Shown: positions 23,626 through 35,893 of the stretch, piece by piece
Numbering within the stretch: position 1 is the stretch's first letter
Layout: each line of letters opens with the position of its first letter
Source of the DNA: Theodoxus fluviatilis
Lineage: Eukaryota > Mollusca > Gastropoda > Cycloneritida > Neritidae
DNA length: 45,000 nucleotides
Assembly (NCBI GenBank): GCA_034096865.1
Contig: JAWQFJ010028258.1
Span: 12,501-57,500 of the forward strand
Reading direction: 5' to 3'
Translations under genes and position numbers: made by a program
Notes under the pieces: model-generated
The model's input: the letters and a program-made list of their open reading frames with translations, nothing else
What the model was told of the DNA's origin: nothing
Database searches by the model: none

Positions 23626-23929
23626 TGGGCTTTGCCCTTCTTGTATTTTGTTCTGTCTGTCCATTACACTGTTTTCTTCAAAGCAAGATTTTCGTAGTTT
23701 ACTCCTAACATGGCCGCCTATACAGGCGGGCAGGAAGACGCTATTTGTCAAAGTATTTACAGAAGTCCCGTCCACCGTCCTGTACCTCTAACTTCCAGAT
23801 GGTTGGCTGGATTACAGGAGCGTGCCACCGATAGAAGCTCGTGCAGATCAGATTCATACATATCAAGCGGACTGTAATACAGACAGCAGTAATACAAAAT
23901 TGCACTCATGAAGAAAACTGTGCCCTTGC

Positions 23930-24130
23930 ATGCATGCACACATACACACACAAACACAAACACACATACACACACATACACACACACACACAAACACACA
24001 CACGCGCGCGCGCGCACACACACACACACATACACACACACACACAAACACGCACTCACATATGCGGGCGCGAGCGCGCGCGCGCACACACGCACGCACA
24101 CACACACACACACGCACACACACACAGAAA
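23930..24130. repeat. (CA)n microsatellite with CG-alternating runs
   Basis: This is an alternating CACACA tract with interspersed GCGCGCGC runs (24003-24016, 24071-24085). Purine-pyrimidine alternation makes it a candidate for Z-DNA. Confidence 0.93.
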
Positions 24131-24661
24131 CAGTCAAGGCAAAACATAATATTTTTGGCAACTTTATTAAAAACTGAGCCAGTGCTCAAAACTTCAATGA
24201 ACGTGGCCAGAAATACATCATCTACCACAGACGTATTTACATGAGATGTTCATAGAGAGCAAAATAACAAAGTTATGTCAATGAGTCTTAATGGACAACA
24301 GTCGACTCTGAAAAATTATCTTATCACAGCAGAAGTAACGAACGAGTATGACCAATGAATCATGAGTGGAAATTCGAAAAAAAAGAAGAAGAGTATTTTC
24401 TCATATTAACAAATAGTTCACTTCCCATTCTTCGAACATTTACACAAATCTTCATGCAGTCATGACTAGATATATCGTGTTAATTTAGACATATTTAGCA
24501 TTTTACATCAGTCGTTCAGTCAGTCGTAGCCATGAAGAAAAAGGTGTTTATACACATAAATCTACACACTAAAGACACTATGGGGCAGATACATCTGTTT
24601 CTACTGATTTAGCCACAACCGTGCCTGAAACATCTCAATTCAATGGACATTCCGTCTGCAC

Positions 24662-24848
<187 letters not shown>

Positions 24849-27800
24849 TGCATCATAAATGAAAATGTTCTACAGTGCACCACTAGTTCAAACATGCAAT
24901 CTGTGGGGAGAAAGGAAAAGATGTTACATCGTCTGACAACTGACTTTCTATGATGCAGTTTGCCGAACACATTTGAGAGGTTGGTGAAAATGTAGCAAAT
25001 TTTTTCTGTTCTATGTGAATTTCCAGGTTTGTCAAGTAGAGCAGCAATGACTTTTTTAAAGGCATCTTCAAGGCGATTTTCATCATTCTACAGTATATTT
25101 CAAATTAGCCCCTTTGAAGAAATTACGATGATTTAACAAATAAAGACTGATGCAGCTATATGGCGCATATCTAATTCAGAAGGATCATCTTATATACCAA
25201 AAATTTGCAACAGGATGTCAGGGACCAGTATTTTGGTTACGATAGTATTCACGCTATTTTCCAAACTATCAACTGGAACCCTCGGCGGTAAAACCTTCAT
25301 GACCTTCTCCAGTGCCTCTGCTATGGGTCGTTCCAAGCATTTAGTTATGTCCCTATGGGGTATCTAGGGATGTGAGAATTCAAATTATTGAGTGTCACTT
25401 GCTACCGAAGACTGTTGGACGCCATATACAAACTATCTTTTCCTTTACTTGCTGATCAATTGCAAGAGACCAATGTTTGACAGTGCCGTATTATCTTTAA
25501 AACCCTCCTTTAACTTGCAACACAAGAGTATTATATTCTCCGCAGACTGTTGGCTACGTAGCTCAGCAAGCAGCACAATGTGTTTCTAATAAATCATGAT
25601 GCTGCCGGGTTTTATTTTCGTGGAGTAACGTGATCAACAAACAGTATTTCATAATCCGTTGGGGCGATCTCAGCGGCAAGCTCAAGTCTCCAGGGTATGC
25701 AGGGACAACGGCATGATGTTGCTTTCACACAATGATGTGTTTTTCAATCATGGTGATGGTAGACTAATAGGAGTCTCTTGCCGAGAAAGATGACACCTAG
25801 CCTGCTTGAATCACGAGTTTGATTCCAGATAGATTCCCACTGCACACAAGCCATGCTTATATATCACTGGCTGACGTCTATTCCAACATTTTTCTTGTTT
25901 ATTTAGTGGGCCACCTCTTGGTCGTGTCAGTGTAAACATTCGAAAGTAATGCCCTTTTGAATGTATTTGGCGGTTGCATTTGTTTACAAAATATGCAGAG
26001 CTGCAACCGTCAAAATGACTAGTTTGCTCCTCAAGCTTCATGAGAATCAGATTTACTTGTTTCCCGAAAAGAGTGCGAAGCAGGAGATCGCGAGTGAGTG
26101 GGTTTCATGGGTTGGAAACTGTGGTGAGAAGAGAAGGTGAATGGCTACGAGGGAGGAAGGCATTAATGGCTACCCTGTGATATGATATATGAGCACGGTT
26201 CATGCCAGACAATTCCGAATACATTATTCATTGTTTGCACAGAGGTGTTTGTCACTAATCTTATTATAGGTGGACTGAGAACAGTTATCTTAGCAGCGAT
26301 TTTCTCCCATACTTCTTCCATTTTCCACGCCAGTGCGAAGATGCAATAGCTTGTGTCGTGAAGGGAGGCGGCGACCATCGTTAGGAAGGGAGCGTATCTC
26401 ATTTGTACCCACTTTATTACGAGGATGATGAGACGAAATGACGATAAGCATTGTCGTGATGGTCTACACACACGAAACATCCACAGGTTATGAACCTTCG
26501 TTCAGTACAAAGAAGACAGAGCCGAGATCTAAATAAACATTGACCGCTTTGGAATCGCCATCAGTCAGTTCATAGAATGGACTGCTAAAGAAAGGAAAAC
26601 GTGTGCCCTTTTATCATTACATAACAAAATATTATTCAAAGGCAGCATTACCCTAACTTTTATCAAACCAAGCATATCCCAAATGACAACATTTTAATGT
26701 CATTTATGTCTTTGTATGGTCAAAATGTTCAACTAAGTATTTTTTCCCATGGTTGCATAACTGACATTTTACTTGCAACTGACAGACATTTCAAAAGGTA
26801 TCTTGATGTGATTAGATCCTTTTAGAGAACTTTCCTCATGGAAATCTTCTTTCTATCACTTGATCTTAAGACTAAGCGTGAAAAATATTTGTGATTACGT
26901 TTGTCATATGCGTAAATTACACAAATTAGCTTTAAATTTACCCTTGAAGCTCAAATCCAAGACCAATTTAAACAAAAGTATCTCAGGTATTGCTGAGTTT
27001 ATTAAAATAAGAAATTCACTCATTAATCTACATGCATTCATCTGTGGGCTGATAGTCACACTTTTGAAAAAAAGGAATGTTTTGTGGCAAGTGTTGACAG
27101 TTTTGTCAGATATTTACATATTTAAGTTAGGTTGAATATACTATATCATACATATTTATTTTAGAATACCTACAACCATCCAAATATGACCAAAGCCTTA
27201 GTCTAGGTTGCTGCAACATAATTAAGAGGGTATCTAGAAATTTAACTCTGAAATCCTTTGGGTGAGAAACACTTTTGAGAGAACAAGCTTCAAAGATTAC
27301 AAGGAGAAAATGCCGATACAGCAGTAAATCAGCTTCTGATTTCTCATTGGTTGATGATATCCACTAGTATCGTCATATTTTATCATTGGAGTGGAAATCG
27401 TCTGCGCTTTGCCAAATGAACCTTGGATGGCTGTATCCAAGACTAAAACTGTTGTTGTTAAGAAACACAATGGAATGTAATTGTCCACCAAGGGGGCAAA
27501 CTAGGCTGATTAATATAATGAATAAATTGTCCAGCTTTTGAAGATATCAAATAAAAGAACAAATATCTTCATCATGAATAGCCGAATATTAATATTTTGC
27601 AGTGCTTTGAAAATTAATGGAGATATTATCTGATACTTTTGAAACAAAAGATGTATACGCAAGAATATATTCTCTACTTAAGTACTAGTGGATTTGCTTG
27701 CGACGTTTTCAATATCACACATAATCATTTTTCAACAAGGTAGTGCAGTGAGTATTTACGTCCTATATGTTTCCTAGTCCATGCATGGTCAAAGATAACT

Positions 27801-29999
27801 TTCATAGGCCTATCATTGAACATAAGTCATTCATACATTCTGTATAAATACGCGTTCACTCTAACAACAGGGAATAGTCAGGCGGATTGCGCCATAGTCA
27901 TGTTTGATAAAATGTCCGCTGAAAGTTGAAGAATAGCAAACCGTGATGTAGTCTGTCAATATGCAGCACACATGACTACATGAATAGTGTGTCCAATGAT
28001 AGTTTTCCCTCTGTTCCTAACTAAATAAGAGGACCATAAGCATTTAAATTTTAATGGTCGTAAATTACGCACGTTGATAATGGCAAATTGATAGTGTAGA
28101 CGTGTTTGCAGTGTTTCCTACCGAGAACAGCAAACAGTTTACTTAGAAGGACGGCAGCAGATCCAAAACTTAAAACGAAAATATCACTCTCCCACCTGAT
28201 ACACGCACTCTCTCAAGTAAACAGTCGTTTCAAATGTTTTATCTACTTCACTTTTGTGTCAATATTGCTCTGAGGAATCTTTGATTACCGTCTAATTACA
28301 TTAAATGCATTATTTACAAATGCTCACAAGTTATCTTGTAATGGCAATGTGGACTTCAACAGACAGGAGAAAACAAGCTTCTCTAACAGTACACAAATAC
28401 ATTTATATCAAAGGACGAAGCAAAAGTTTAATGATTTTCATGTAAAAACGACTGCAATGATTTCGTAAAAGTTGAAATAAAATCAATTATTGAACTAAGT
28501 AAAAAACCCGTCACCTGCCCGAAAAGGGTATCATGTAAATGAAAACTCCGTCTGCTGAAATATTCAATTTTCGGTCGTAAAGCCTCGGGCTCCAAAATGT
28601 GCACCCTGCTGCCATTTCTTTCAGACGTGTGAAAACAGTGTTTGGTAGTCACTCCTTGTGTGCTGATTTACAAATGCAAATTGAATCTTAAGTTCTAAGC
28701 TCAAACAAACAGACGCCTAAAGTTTCTTATCATGACGGGTCATTGCGGGGGATCAAAATTACGTCCCGCGCACTAACACGCCATGCATGAATAGTTCATC
28801 TTCGCCTCTCCAAAAGACACACACAGCAAGTTGAGTTGCAGTGTTGCAAACGTGTTTTCATCGCGGTTCAGTCACTCTGGGAATTGAAATCATACAATAC
28901 GCATCGCTGAACGGTGTGCATATGTAGAGTACAGCTCTTAAGGGTGTCACTTACATTGACGCCTCTGAGAGCTCTGACACTAGCAACAGTCTAGTGCATC
29001 CCGGCGCTGATTCTCAAAATCAACCACTCCTACAATCTCTTACGGTCTGTGTTTACACAGACCTGCACACACACCATGAAATAAATGATACAATATTGCA
29101 AAGAGTTTTATCAGGTTCGTGGTCAAGTGGAACAAAATGTAACCAGTTCATCTCTTGTATGTACACAAGCCGTCTGCGCGTTTGATTGTGCCCTTTGTGG
29201 GAGAGAGGGTGGGCCATTCCTACAGCTGGCATAGTTCAATGATGAAATCGGGAAGAAAAGCCCGCGAGCCAATAGCGGTGGCTGATGTGTTCGCACAGTC
29301 TTCGTGTCGATAATGACGATATGGGCACAGCTTTGTTCCTGACACAGACATATCTTTTCAACGAGTAACTGCCAACACCGACAGGGGTTCTACAGACATA
29401 ACACACTTGAATATTGACAAGAGTCAACCATGAGCTCCGATCCCTGAATTTTGCAGCAGACAGTGCTGGCAACCAATCAGTATCAGTGAGCACCTCATTC
29501 ATGCACACTGCAATGTAGCCACTATTCACTGTAACTTGAATCATATAACATTTAAGGAACGTCTGCTCTGCAAGATGAATTTAAAACGCTATGTTTTCAG
29601 TAGTTGTGGCATTGTGATTCCTTGTTTACCGTTGTGTATTTCACGATGACTCGCTTCGCATTTCAAACGTATATTTGCCTGCACGTTTGATAACTTGGCT
29701 TCTTTGTCTTTGAGTGAGAGACACTCGCTTATCAAGCCATTTTCACACTAATACGCGCAGTATGTAATATATCTTTCAGCACTACTGCATCAGTGCTTCA
29801 TATACTGAAAGCTTTGTGTCACTTCCTCTTAATGTTTTTTCGGCTGCAGCGAAAGCCGAATGTTTGCAGGAGTCGTGACTAACACTTTTCAAAGACATCA
29901 ACAGTCTTTTGTCTTTTCCTAAAATAATAATTCAGGAGCAGTTGAACCCTTTGATCACCACCATGAAATCTCAATGGAAAGAGGGCACGTCACAGACTA
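24849..29999. other. AT-rich unassigned sequence, probably intergenic or 3' UTR
   Basis: I found no exon with supporting splice sites or family likeness. Frames of 60-105 codons on both strands look random. The stretch next to 30000 is presumably 3' untranslated sequence of the minus-strand gene ending there. Confidence 0.45.
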
Positions 30000-30232
30000 T
30001 CAGAGCATGGTCTTTGCTTTGATCACTCGCAGTGCTCGCGCAACCATGAGCCACAAGAGTCCGGCAATGGAACAAAAAACGACACCTGACCATGCAAGCC
30101 AAATGTTGTGAAGAAGAGTCACGCTTCTTGCGCCACAAACGTCTTTAGGTACGTATTCCATCACGTAGCAACTGTTCCGTTCATAGTTGTCTTTCACGTG
30201 GTACATGGAGTTGCCGAAGACGATAAACATGG
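30000..30232 (-). CDS. Terminal exon of a four-TM protein (claudin/PMP22-like)
   Basis: The exon starts after TTCTCTTTTGCAG, with AG at 30234-30233, in phase 1, and ends at a TGA stop (30002-30000). It encodes AMFIVFGNSMYHVKDNYERN, a short loop with two cysteines (NSCYVMEYVPKDVCG), and a strong final transmembrane segment around NIWLAWSGVVFCSIAGLLWL, followed by a basic cytosolic tail (ARALRVIKAK). The preceding exon supplies the rest of the third membrane span. A late ...LAW.G..FC..AGLLWL span after a short Cys-bearing loop is reminiscent of the fourth helix of the claudin/PMP22/CACNG/LHFPL superfamily. The exact member and function cannot be stated. Confidence 0.8.
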
Positions 30233-32308
30233 CTGCAAAAGAGAACAGTCATGATGTAAATGAGAGTTCATTAATGAGGAAGTGTGATGCAATACGGCAG
30301 TGTACTGAAGTCACGGTAGCGCACCTTGTTGGTATGTGGTACATGAAACATTTTTTAATGAGGCTAACGGTCAGGTAAATACATGTATCTATCTTCCTAA
30401 ATAGATTTGAAAAGTAAAGCAACAGATTGCAAAGGTGTATTATGAAATGATGCATATACAGCAATATCATATTCAGATAACTGATCTAAACAGGAGTCAT
30501 CCGTGAACTATAAATGCAAGAGCCAAACATAAGTAACCCCCCAACCCCACCTACACCCTAATTCCCATTCCTCTCCTCCGCCAATTTATGAAACGGATAT
30601 ACACCTGCCGGCTTTGAAATTGGGCAAGTTGATTTCAGTTCAATGTAACCATGCATGAAAAAGATACAAAATTTGCTGTACAACGTTTGAGTTGTGGCAA
30701 AGAAATGTCAGCCTCATCAAAAGCTGTGGACACGTGTACAGACTAAGCACAGTGTTTTGTTCGATCCAAGAAGTGTAAAAGGCAAAGCAAACCGTTGAAC
30801 AATGACAGGCTACTCTCTCGTAAATTACCAAGCAGTTACAGCACAGGTGGGTGAAAACCGAATTTTTTTACAAGCACGCAACTTAAATGACTTTCATTCC
30901 ATCTCGTTTTACCGCCTAATGGGAAAAGTGGGTCTAGGGTCGCGATAATGGGACAGAGAGTCGGTAGAGTGAAATATTGAGACTAGAAAAAGACCCTTAT
31001 GAAACGTCCAAGCATATTAAATTTATCATATGACACAATCTAGCGTGCTATCTGATCTTGAAAATAACATCAACGGTAGTGGCTCTCCATTAAAACATTT
31101 TTTAACATTCTTTCAGGAGAAATCGCATTTATATGACATATTGCTATAGCTTCTGGGACTGCCATAGTTAGGGATCATTGGTGTTTTATTTCATTACAAG
31201 TCCCAGTTATGCAAAATATTGAACTTTCTAAATTAGTTAGTTTTGACGTCCGATGAAGGTGAGTTTTTCCACTAATGACACCTATTCATAGCAGACCACT
31301 GGAAAGTGTACAAAGACGAATTAAACAAAGTCAACTTTCTGACTGTTGCTTATAAAGCTTTTGCGTTGTAACACTCCGTTTGGTCCGTTTCTGCGTGCTC
31401 AAATTATCCACGGTTGCAAAGTGTTGTCGTGTTACTGCAGTTTTCACAGCAGGGGTGCGTTCCCCAGAGGGCAGCGATTCGCACAAAATCGTTCAGAGAA
31501 GAGCATTCACGACAAGCGATCGTGTTCTAATATGACAAAAGTCAAGCGCTTGCCACGAGTGTTTACCTCTGAAAATGTTTTGTACATTTTGATACGAATT
31601 GCAGTCTTCTGGGGAACGCGCCTTAGCACTATTGCTATTCACAGGGGACAGGGCACGCCGTTTGGATGCTTGGCCTTCCACATCTGTTCCAGGTCTGTTA
31701 CACATACTCCGGACAGAAAACCTGTGTGCACCTACACTAGAAGACGGAAATGTCCGTTCAACCTTCCACCCCAAATGAAGATAGAATGAGTGCAACATCA
31801 AACATTGCTTCTCCTAAACAAGTCAGGCCACATATGACAGAGAAATCGATAAAGCTACTGCCATTATTTTACTCCAAATGCGGTGGATAGGGAAACAGGT
31901 CCAGAAGCGTGGGTGTGGGGTTGGGGTGGGTGGAGGTTGGAGATGGAGTTGGGGGAGTGGAAAGAAAAAGAGACGGAGGGGTGAAAAGAAGGAGAGTGGC
32001 TGTTGGGATAGAACGAAAAACAGGATGCACCATATAATCCGTTAAGGATCCTTAACCAGATGCAGTACCGTTAAAATGGAGCATGTGTGTTCACTCAAAA
32101 GCTCTCTAATGGAGACAGACATTTCGTGTCGACGATTATTTTTCTCCATGCATGCTTGCAAGCCCATCGCTGGAGGCTCTTTGTTGTCTTATCATGAATA
32201 CTCAGTGGAAGCAAAGTCACCATCCTAAATAACCTGCTGCTGACGCAGGCTATATGCGATAAACACGTACGCCATGCCCTGAATATGACGTCATTAGACG
32301 TTACTCAC
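30233..32308 (-). other. Intron of the four-TM gene
   Basis: This 2,076-bp phase-1 intron has donor GTGAGT at 32308-32303 and acceptor TTTTGCAG at 30233. It contains no recognised gene. A 147-codon plus-strand frame at 31346-31789 has no recognisable domain. Confidence 0.75.
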
Positions 32309-32446
32309 CTGCCATGAGGTACAATACGCCGGTGACCATGCAAGGTGCAACCTGCTTCTGGAATATTCCAAAGGCGCCAACAACAGCAGCTGAGCACAGG
32401 TCATGGATGACCACAATGTAGCAAGATGCAATGGAGTACTGAAGTC
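32309..32446 (-). CDS. Internal exon of the four-TM protein gene
   Basis: This 138-bp exon (phase 1 in, phase 1 out) is flanked by TATCTTCTCAG and G|GTGAGT. It encodes LQYSIASCYIVVIHDLCSAA, then VVGAFGIFQKQVAPCMVTGV and LYLMA, covering a hydrophobic second span and the start of the third. Joining to 30232 makes the codon G|CC (Ala) and a continuous span MVTGVLYLMAAMFIVFG. The reading frame, splice sites and hydrophobicity pattern agree. The exons for the first span and large extracellular loop should lie at higher coordinates but were not recognised. Confidence 0.8.
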
Positions 32447-33355
32447 CTGAGAAGATAGAACAGTGGTACATTTTCAGCACAGATACATAATTAAAGAGCA
32501 CTATTAACATAATTATCGTAACCACCACCACCATCACACCATACCATCACCATCACCGTTGTCAATGTCGTCATCATCATCATCATCGTCGTCGTCGTCG
32601 TTCTGGTCGTCGTCACGGTGTGAAAACAACAACTACCATTACTACCACCACTACCTCCACCACCAGTACTCAGTGACTTAACCATGGTTTTGCCAGAACA
32701 GGTCACATTTATGATATGTTGTACTATGGGAAACTGTCAGACTATCTACATGGCCAAAACATTGTAGCATGGGTAACACAGATTATAACGACTCTTTTTC
32801 AAAGGTAGAAGTGTATACATGCTTGGGAATTTTCTGGTGAATACTTTTTAAAAGTAGAGTCTCATTGATAACTGTGTACAACTTCACACATTTAGCATTG
32901 ACCAGAGTGGTGAGGGAATTAGATGTACAGCTATAAAAAAGAAGACTAAAATGATAGTAATAATGGATGGTGATCACCTTTTATTCAACAAATGAAGGCA
33001 TGTACGTTTCTGAAAATGTCCTTCGCATGTTTAATACATTTTTTCAAGTTCTATATGCAGCGCTCAAAGCACGAAAACAATGTCCCCTAAACAAAAAAGG
33101 ACGAACAAATGAACAAGCAAGCAAGCAAGCAAACAAACAAGAAAATACAAAATTTGAGTCAAGAGCTGAAGAATGTGACATATTCAAATGTTTCCTGAAA
33201 TACCACATCAGTTACATGTTGCGAACATTACATTTAAAACGTTGTCGTCGCCAGAAAATAGATTTTTATTTTCATTAGGACAAACGGAACTTCAATTCCC
33301 CTAAAGCACGAGCACGAACGTTTCCTATAAAGGTTTCATTTCGCTCATCCACGCA
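32447..33355. other. Unassigned sequence with triplet-rich patch
   Basis: An (ACC)/(ATC)/(GTC) triplet-rich patch spans about 32520-32665, and a CAAG/CAAA tetranucleotide run lies at about 33112-33142. No exon was recognised. Confidence 0.5.
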
Positions 33356-33357
33356 TG

Positions 33358-33399
<42 letters not shown>

Positions 33400-33703
33400 G
33401 TATCTTTCTCTGTATCTCTCTCTGTCTCTCTCTCTGTCTCTCTCTCTCTGTCTCTCTCTCTGTCTCTCTCTCTCTCTCTCTCGCTCTGTCTCTCTCTTTG
33501 TCTCTCTCTTTGTCTCTCTCTGTCTCTCTCTCTGTCTCTCTCCCCATCTATCTGTCTCTCTCTCTGTCTCTCTCTGTCTCTCTCTCTGTCTCTCTCTCTC
33601 TCTCTGTCTCTTTCTCTCTCTCTCTCTCTGTCTCTCTCTCTCTCTGTCTTTCTCTCTGTCTCTGTCTCTCTCGCTGTCTCTATCTCTCTCTCCCTCTCTC
33701 ATT
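33358..33703. repeat. (CT)n microsatellite with TGTCTCTC interruptions
   Basis: About 345 bp is nearly pure pyrimidine on the top strand, with TG interruptions giving 8-14-bp sub-periods (TGTCTCTCTC). Confidence 0.94.
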
Positions 33704-34332
33704 AAAGACTATTTTCACTCTTTGGACGGCAATACTCGATCAAAGAGGCACACGCAAAATCCTGTACAAACGGCATATGCAGTCTAGGAAAATGATTTAA
33801 GCTTGGTAAGCTTAGCAACGATTACAAGGAGGAAAGGGTGCAGACGTTAATACAGGAAAGAGCTTATCGAATCCGGTTATTCTTCAAATTACATTCCTGT
33901 GTCACGGTAAAATGATAAATCCATACGTTTTCATCCAATAGCTGCTTCAATTTCTACATGTACTTTGCCTGTAACAAACACGAATTCCAACTTCTACAGG
34001 AGTTTTCTGACGGAACTGAGAAAACATTTGGTGTTGGAGACCTTACAGAAAACCCTCCAGGAAGAAGAAGTTTTGTCCTTTAAGACGTTCACTTATGGCA
34101 CAACAAACATTACATTGCAGTGCCGTTTACCACACAAGCTATAACATGAAGATATTTAAAAACATTGCCATTAAAGAGAAAATATAGTACTTGTGTAGGC
34201 CTACTTTTTACGACAAGGCGTAACTGATACATCCGTGAATGCCCATGTGTTCAACTGCTGACATAAGGTATTTTGTTGATACTATTTGTTACAATTTGTT
34301 TCTGTTTAGAAATTCTAGCTTCCATGGGTAAA

Positions 34333-34412
34333 ACACACGCACGCACGCACACACATGCGCGCGCGCACGCACGCACGCACACACAAATGGAGAGAGAGAG
34401 AACGAACGAACG
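34333..34412. repeat. ACGC/ACAC, GA and CGAA microsatellites at LINE 3' end
   Basis: An ACGC-rich run, a GAGA run and (CGAA)n lie in series just beyond the end of the minus-strand retrotransposon. The (TTCG)n on the minus strand directly follows AATAAACTTATTTCG and is probably the element's own simple-repeat tail. Confidence 0.7.
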
Positions 34413-34419
34413 AAATAAG

Positions 34420-34767
34420 TTTATTGTTGGGCCTCAGGCCATTCCCAATCAGCTTAAACATAATAAGTTTCATCGACCATGGCAATATCGACTGCCTCCC
34501 TCCTCCTTTTAAAGGCATAATACAAGTCTATGCACACTTGGTGGACATGTTTAGTGTCTTCTGTGGATATAATAAACTGCACATTATTGGCTGCATCTGT
34601 CAACTTACATAGGTATGTTTCTCTCAAGTCTTTAAGCACTGGACAATCAAGCAAGAAGTACTTTTTGCTTTCATTCGATTCGAAACATACAGGGCATAGA
34701 AGTAAATTACGATGGATACCATTCGTATATCTGATTCTGCTGGTAAATAGCTCACTAAAACCAACAC

Positions 34768-34770
<3 letters not shown>
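34420..34770 (-). pseudogene. 3' end of non-LTR retrotransposon (Cys motif and tail)
   Basis: The minus strand reads GFSELFTSRIRYTNGIHRNL, then LLCPVCFESNESKKYFLLDCP, with CPVC and a later CP of the type found at the C-terminus of non-LTR retrotransposon ORF2 proteins. It then reads VLKDLRETYL and continues to a stop near 34455. A short UTR with AATAAA follows. This piece is the continuation of the fragment ending near 39010. The (TA)n tract and the transposon at 34815-38987 lie between them. Confidence 0.75.

Positions 34771-34814
<44 letters not shown>
34771..34814. repeat. (TA)n tract at the transposon insertion site
   Basis: About 21 TA dinucleotides abut the left terminus of the Ginger-like element. 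About 9 more (38988-39005) follow its right terminus. Any 4-bp TATA target duplication is hidden inside the tract. Confidence 0.93.
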
Positions 34815-34818
<4 letters not shown>

Positions 34819-35019
34819 ACAGTAGAAATGGCAATTTAGTAGGATTTGCAATCCTACTAGGAAGAATGGAAATTTCCATTCCTACTAGTAAGAATGGCAA
34901 TTGCCATTCCTACTGGCGTTTTATCAATAGAAATTGAAATTTCCATTTCTGCTAGTAGGAATGGAAACTTTCCATTCTTACTAACCCAGTAGAAACAACA
35001 ATTCAGTAGAAATTGAAAT
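34815..35019 (+). repeat. Left 205-bp terminal inverted repeat
   Basis: It pairs with 38783-38987 over about 205 bp with few mismatches. It is a chain of small palindromes (AATGGAAATTTCCATT, GAATGGCAATTGCCATTC, AGGATTTGCAATCCT), joined by CTACTAGTAG-like links. Confidence 0.92.
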
Positions 35020-35335
35020 TCTCCATTCTGTCTCGTGCCAACTCGAATTAACAGTTATGAGGTAACATTAGGTGATCTGTGTCGTGTCATTATGAACTGT
35101 GTGCAATGAAAAAATGTTTGTTATGGTTGATTTAGGAGAGAGATAAAGTTGACATATTAAAAAAAGTATTCTCATTTGACATATTTGATTGTCTTGCTGC
35201 TTTGTTCTTGTCTTTGATTTAAAGCAGTCATTCAGATATAAAACAACACACATTTTGTGTGTACACACAGCGTATCAATCAGATGACACTCTCTTTATTA
35301 ATAAAGCTAAAGGTATCAGCATAAAGAAGATGAAC

Positions 35336-35893
35336 TCAAAATCAATAAACAAATAATAAGCAGTCCCATCTCATCACAACATTCTTCCACAATCATCACA
35401 GACAGGCATACATCCACATTCACTGGCATACCTCTACAATCACTGGCACACTTCCACAACCATCACAGACACTGGCATACTTCCACAATCAGCTCTCTAC
35501 ATTTTTGCACTGTGTGCCTTTTCAAAATCAATAAACAAATAATAAGCAGTCCCATCTCATCACAACATACTTCCACAATCATCACAGACAGGCATACTTC
35601 CACATTCACTGGCATACTTCTACAATCACTGGCACACTTCCACAACCATCACAGTCACTGGCATACTTCCACAATCAGCTCTCTACATTTTTGCACTGTG
35701 TGCCTTTTCAAAATCAATAAACAAATAATAAGCAGTCCCATCTCATCACAACATACTTCCACAATCATCACAGACAGGCATACTTTCACATTCACTGGCA
35801 TACTTCTACAATCACTGGCACACTTCCACAACCATCACAGACACTGGCATACTTCCACAATCAGCTCTCTACATTTTTGCACTGTGTGCCCTT
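35336..35893. repeat. Three 186-bp tandem copies at the transposase 3' end
   Basis: The copies start at 35336, 35522 and 35708 (TCAAAATCAATAAAC). Each contains the last few codons and stop of the transposase plus downstream sequence. Only the rightmost copy is attached to the full gene. Inside each copy, CATACTTCCACAATCA-like words recur. A minus-strand AATAAA lies just beyond, near 35294. Confidence 0.9.

Noticed and set aside
29236..29544. 102-codon minus-strand frame after the claudin-like stop codon
   Set aside because: It lies where 3' UTR is expected and resembles no protein I know. The frame length is within chance for this composition.
31346..31789. 147-codon plus-strand frame
   Set aside because: It lies inside the intron of the minus-strand membrane-protein gene. 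No domain, codon pattern or splice support was seen.
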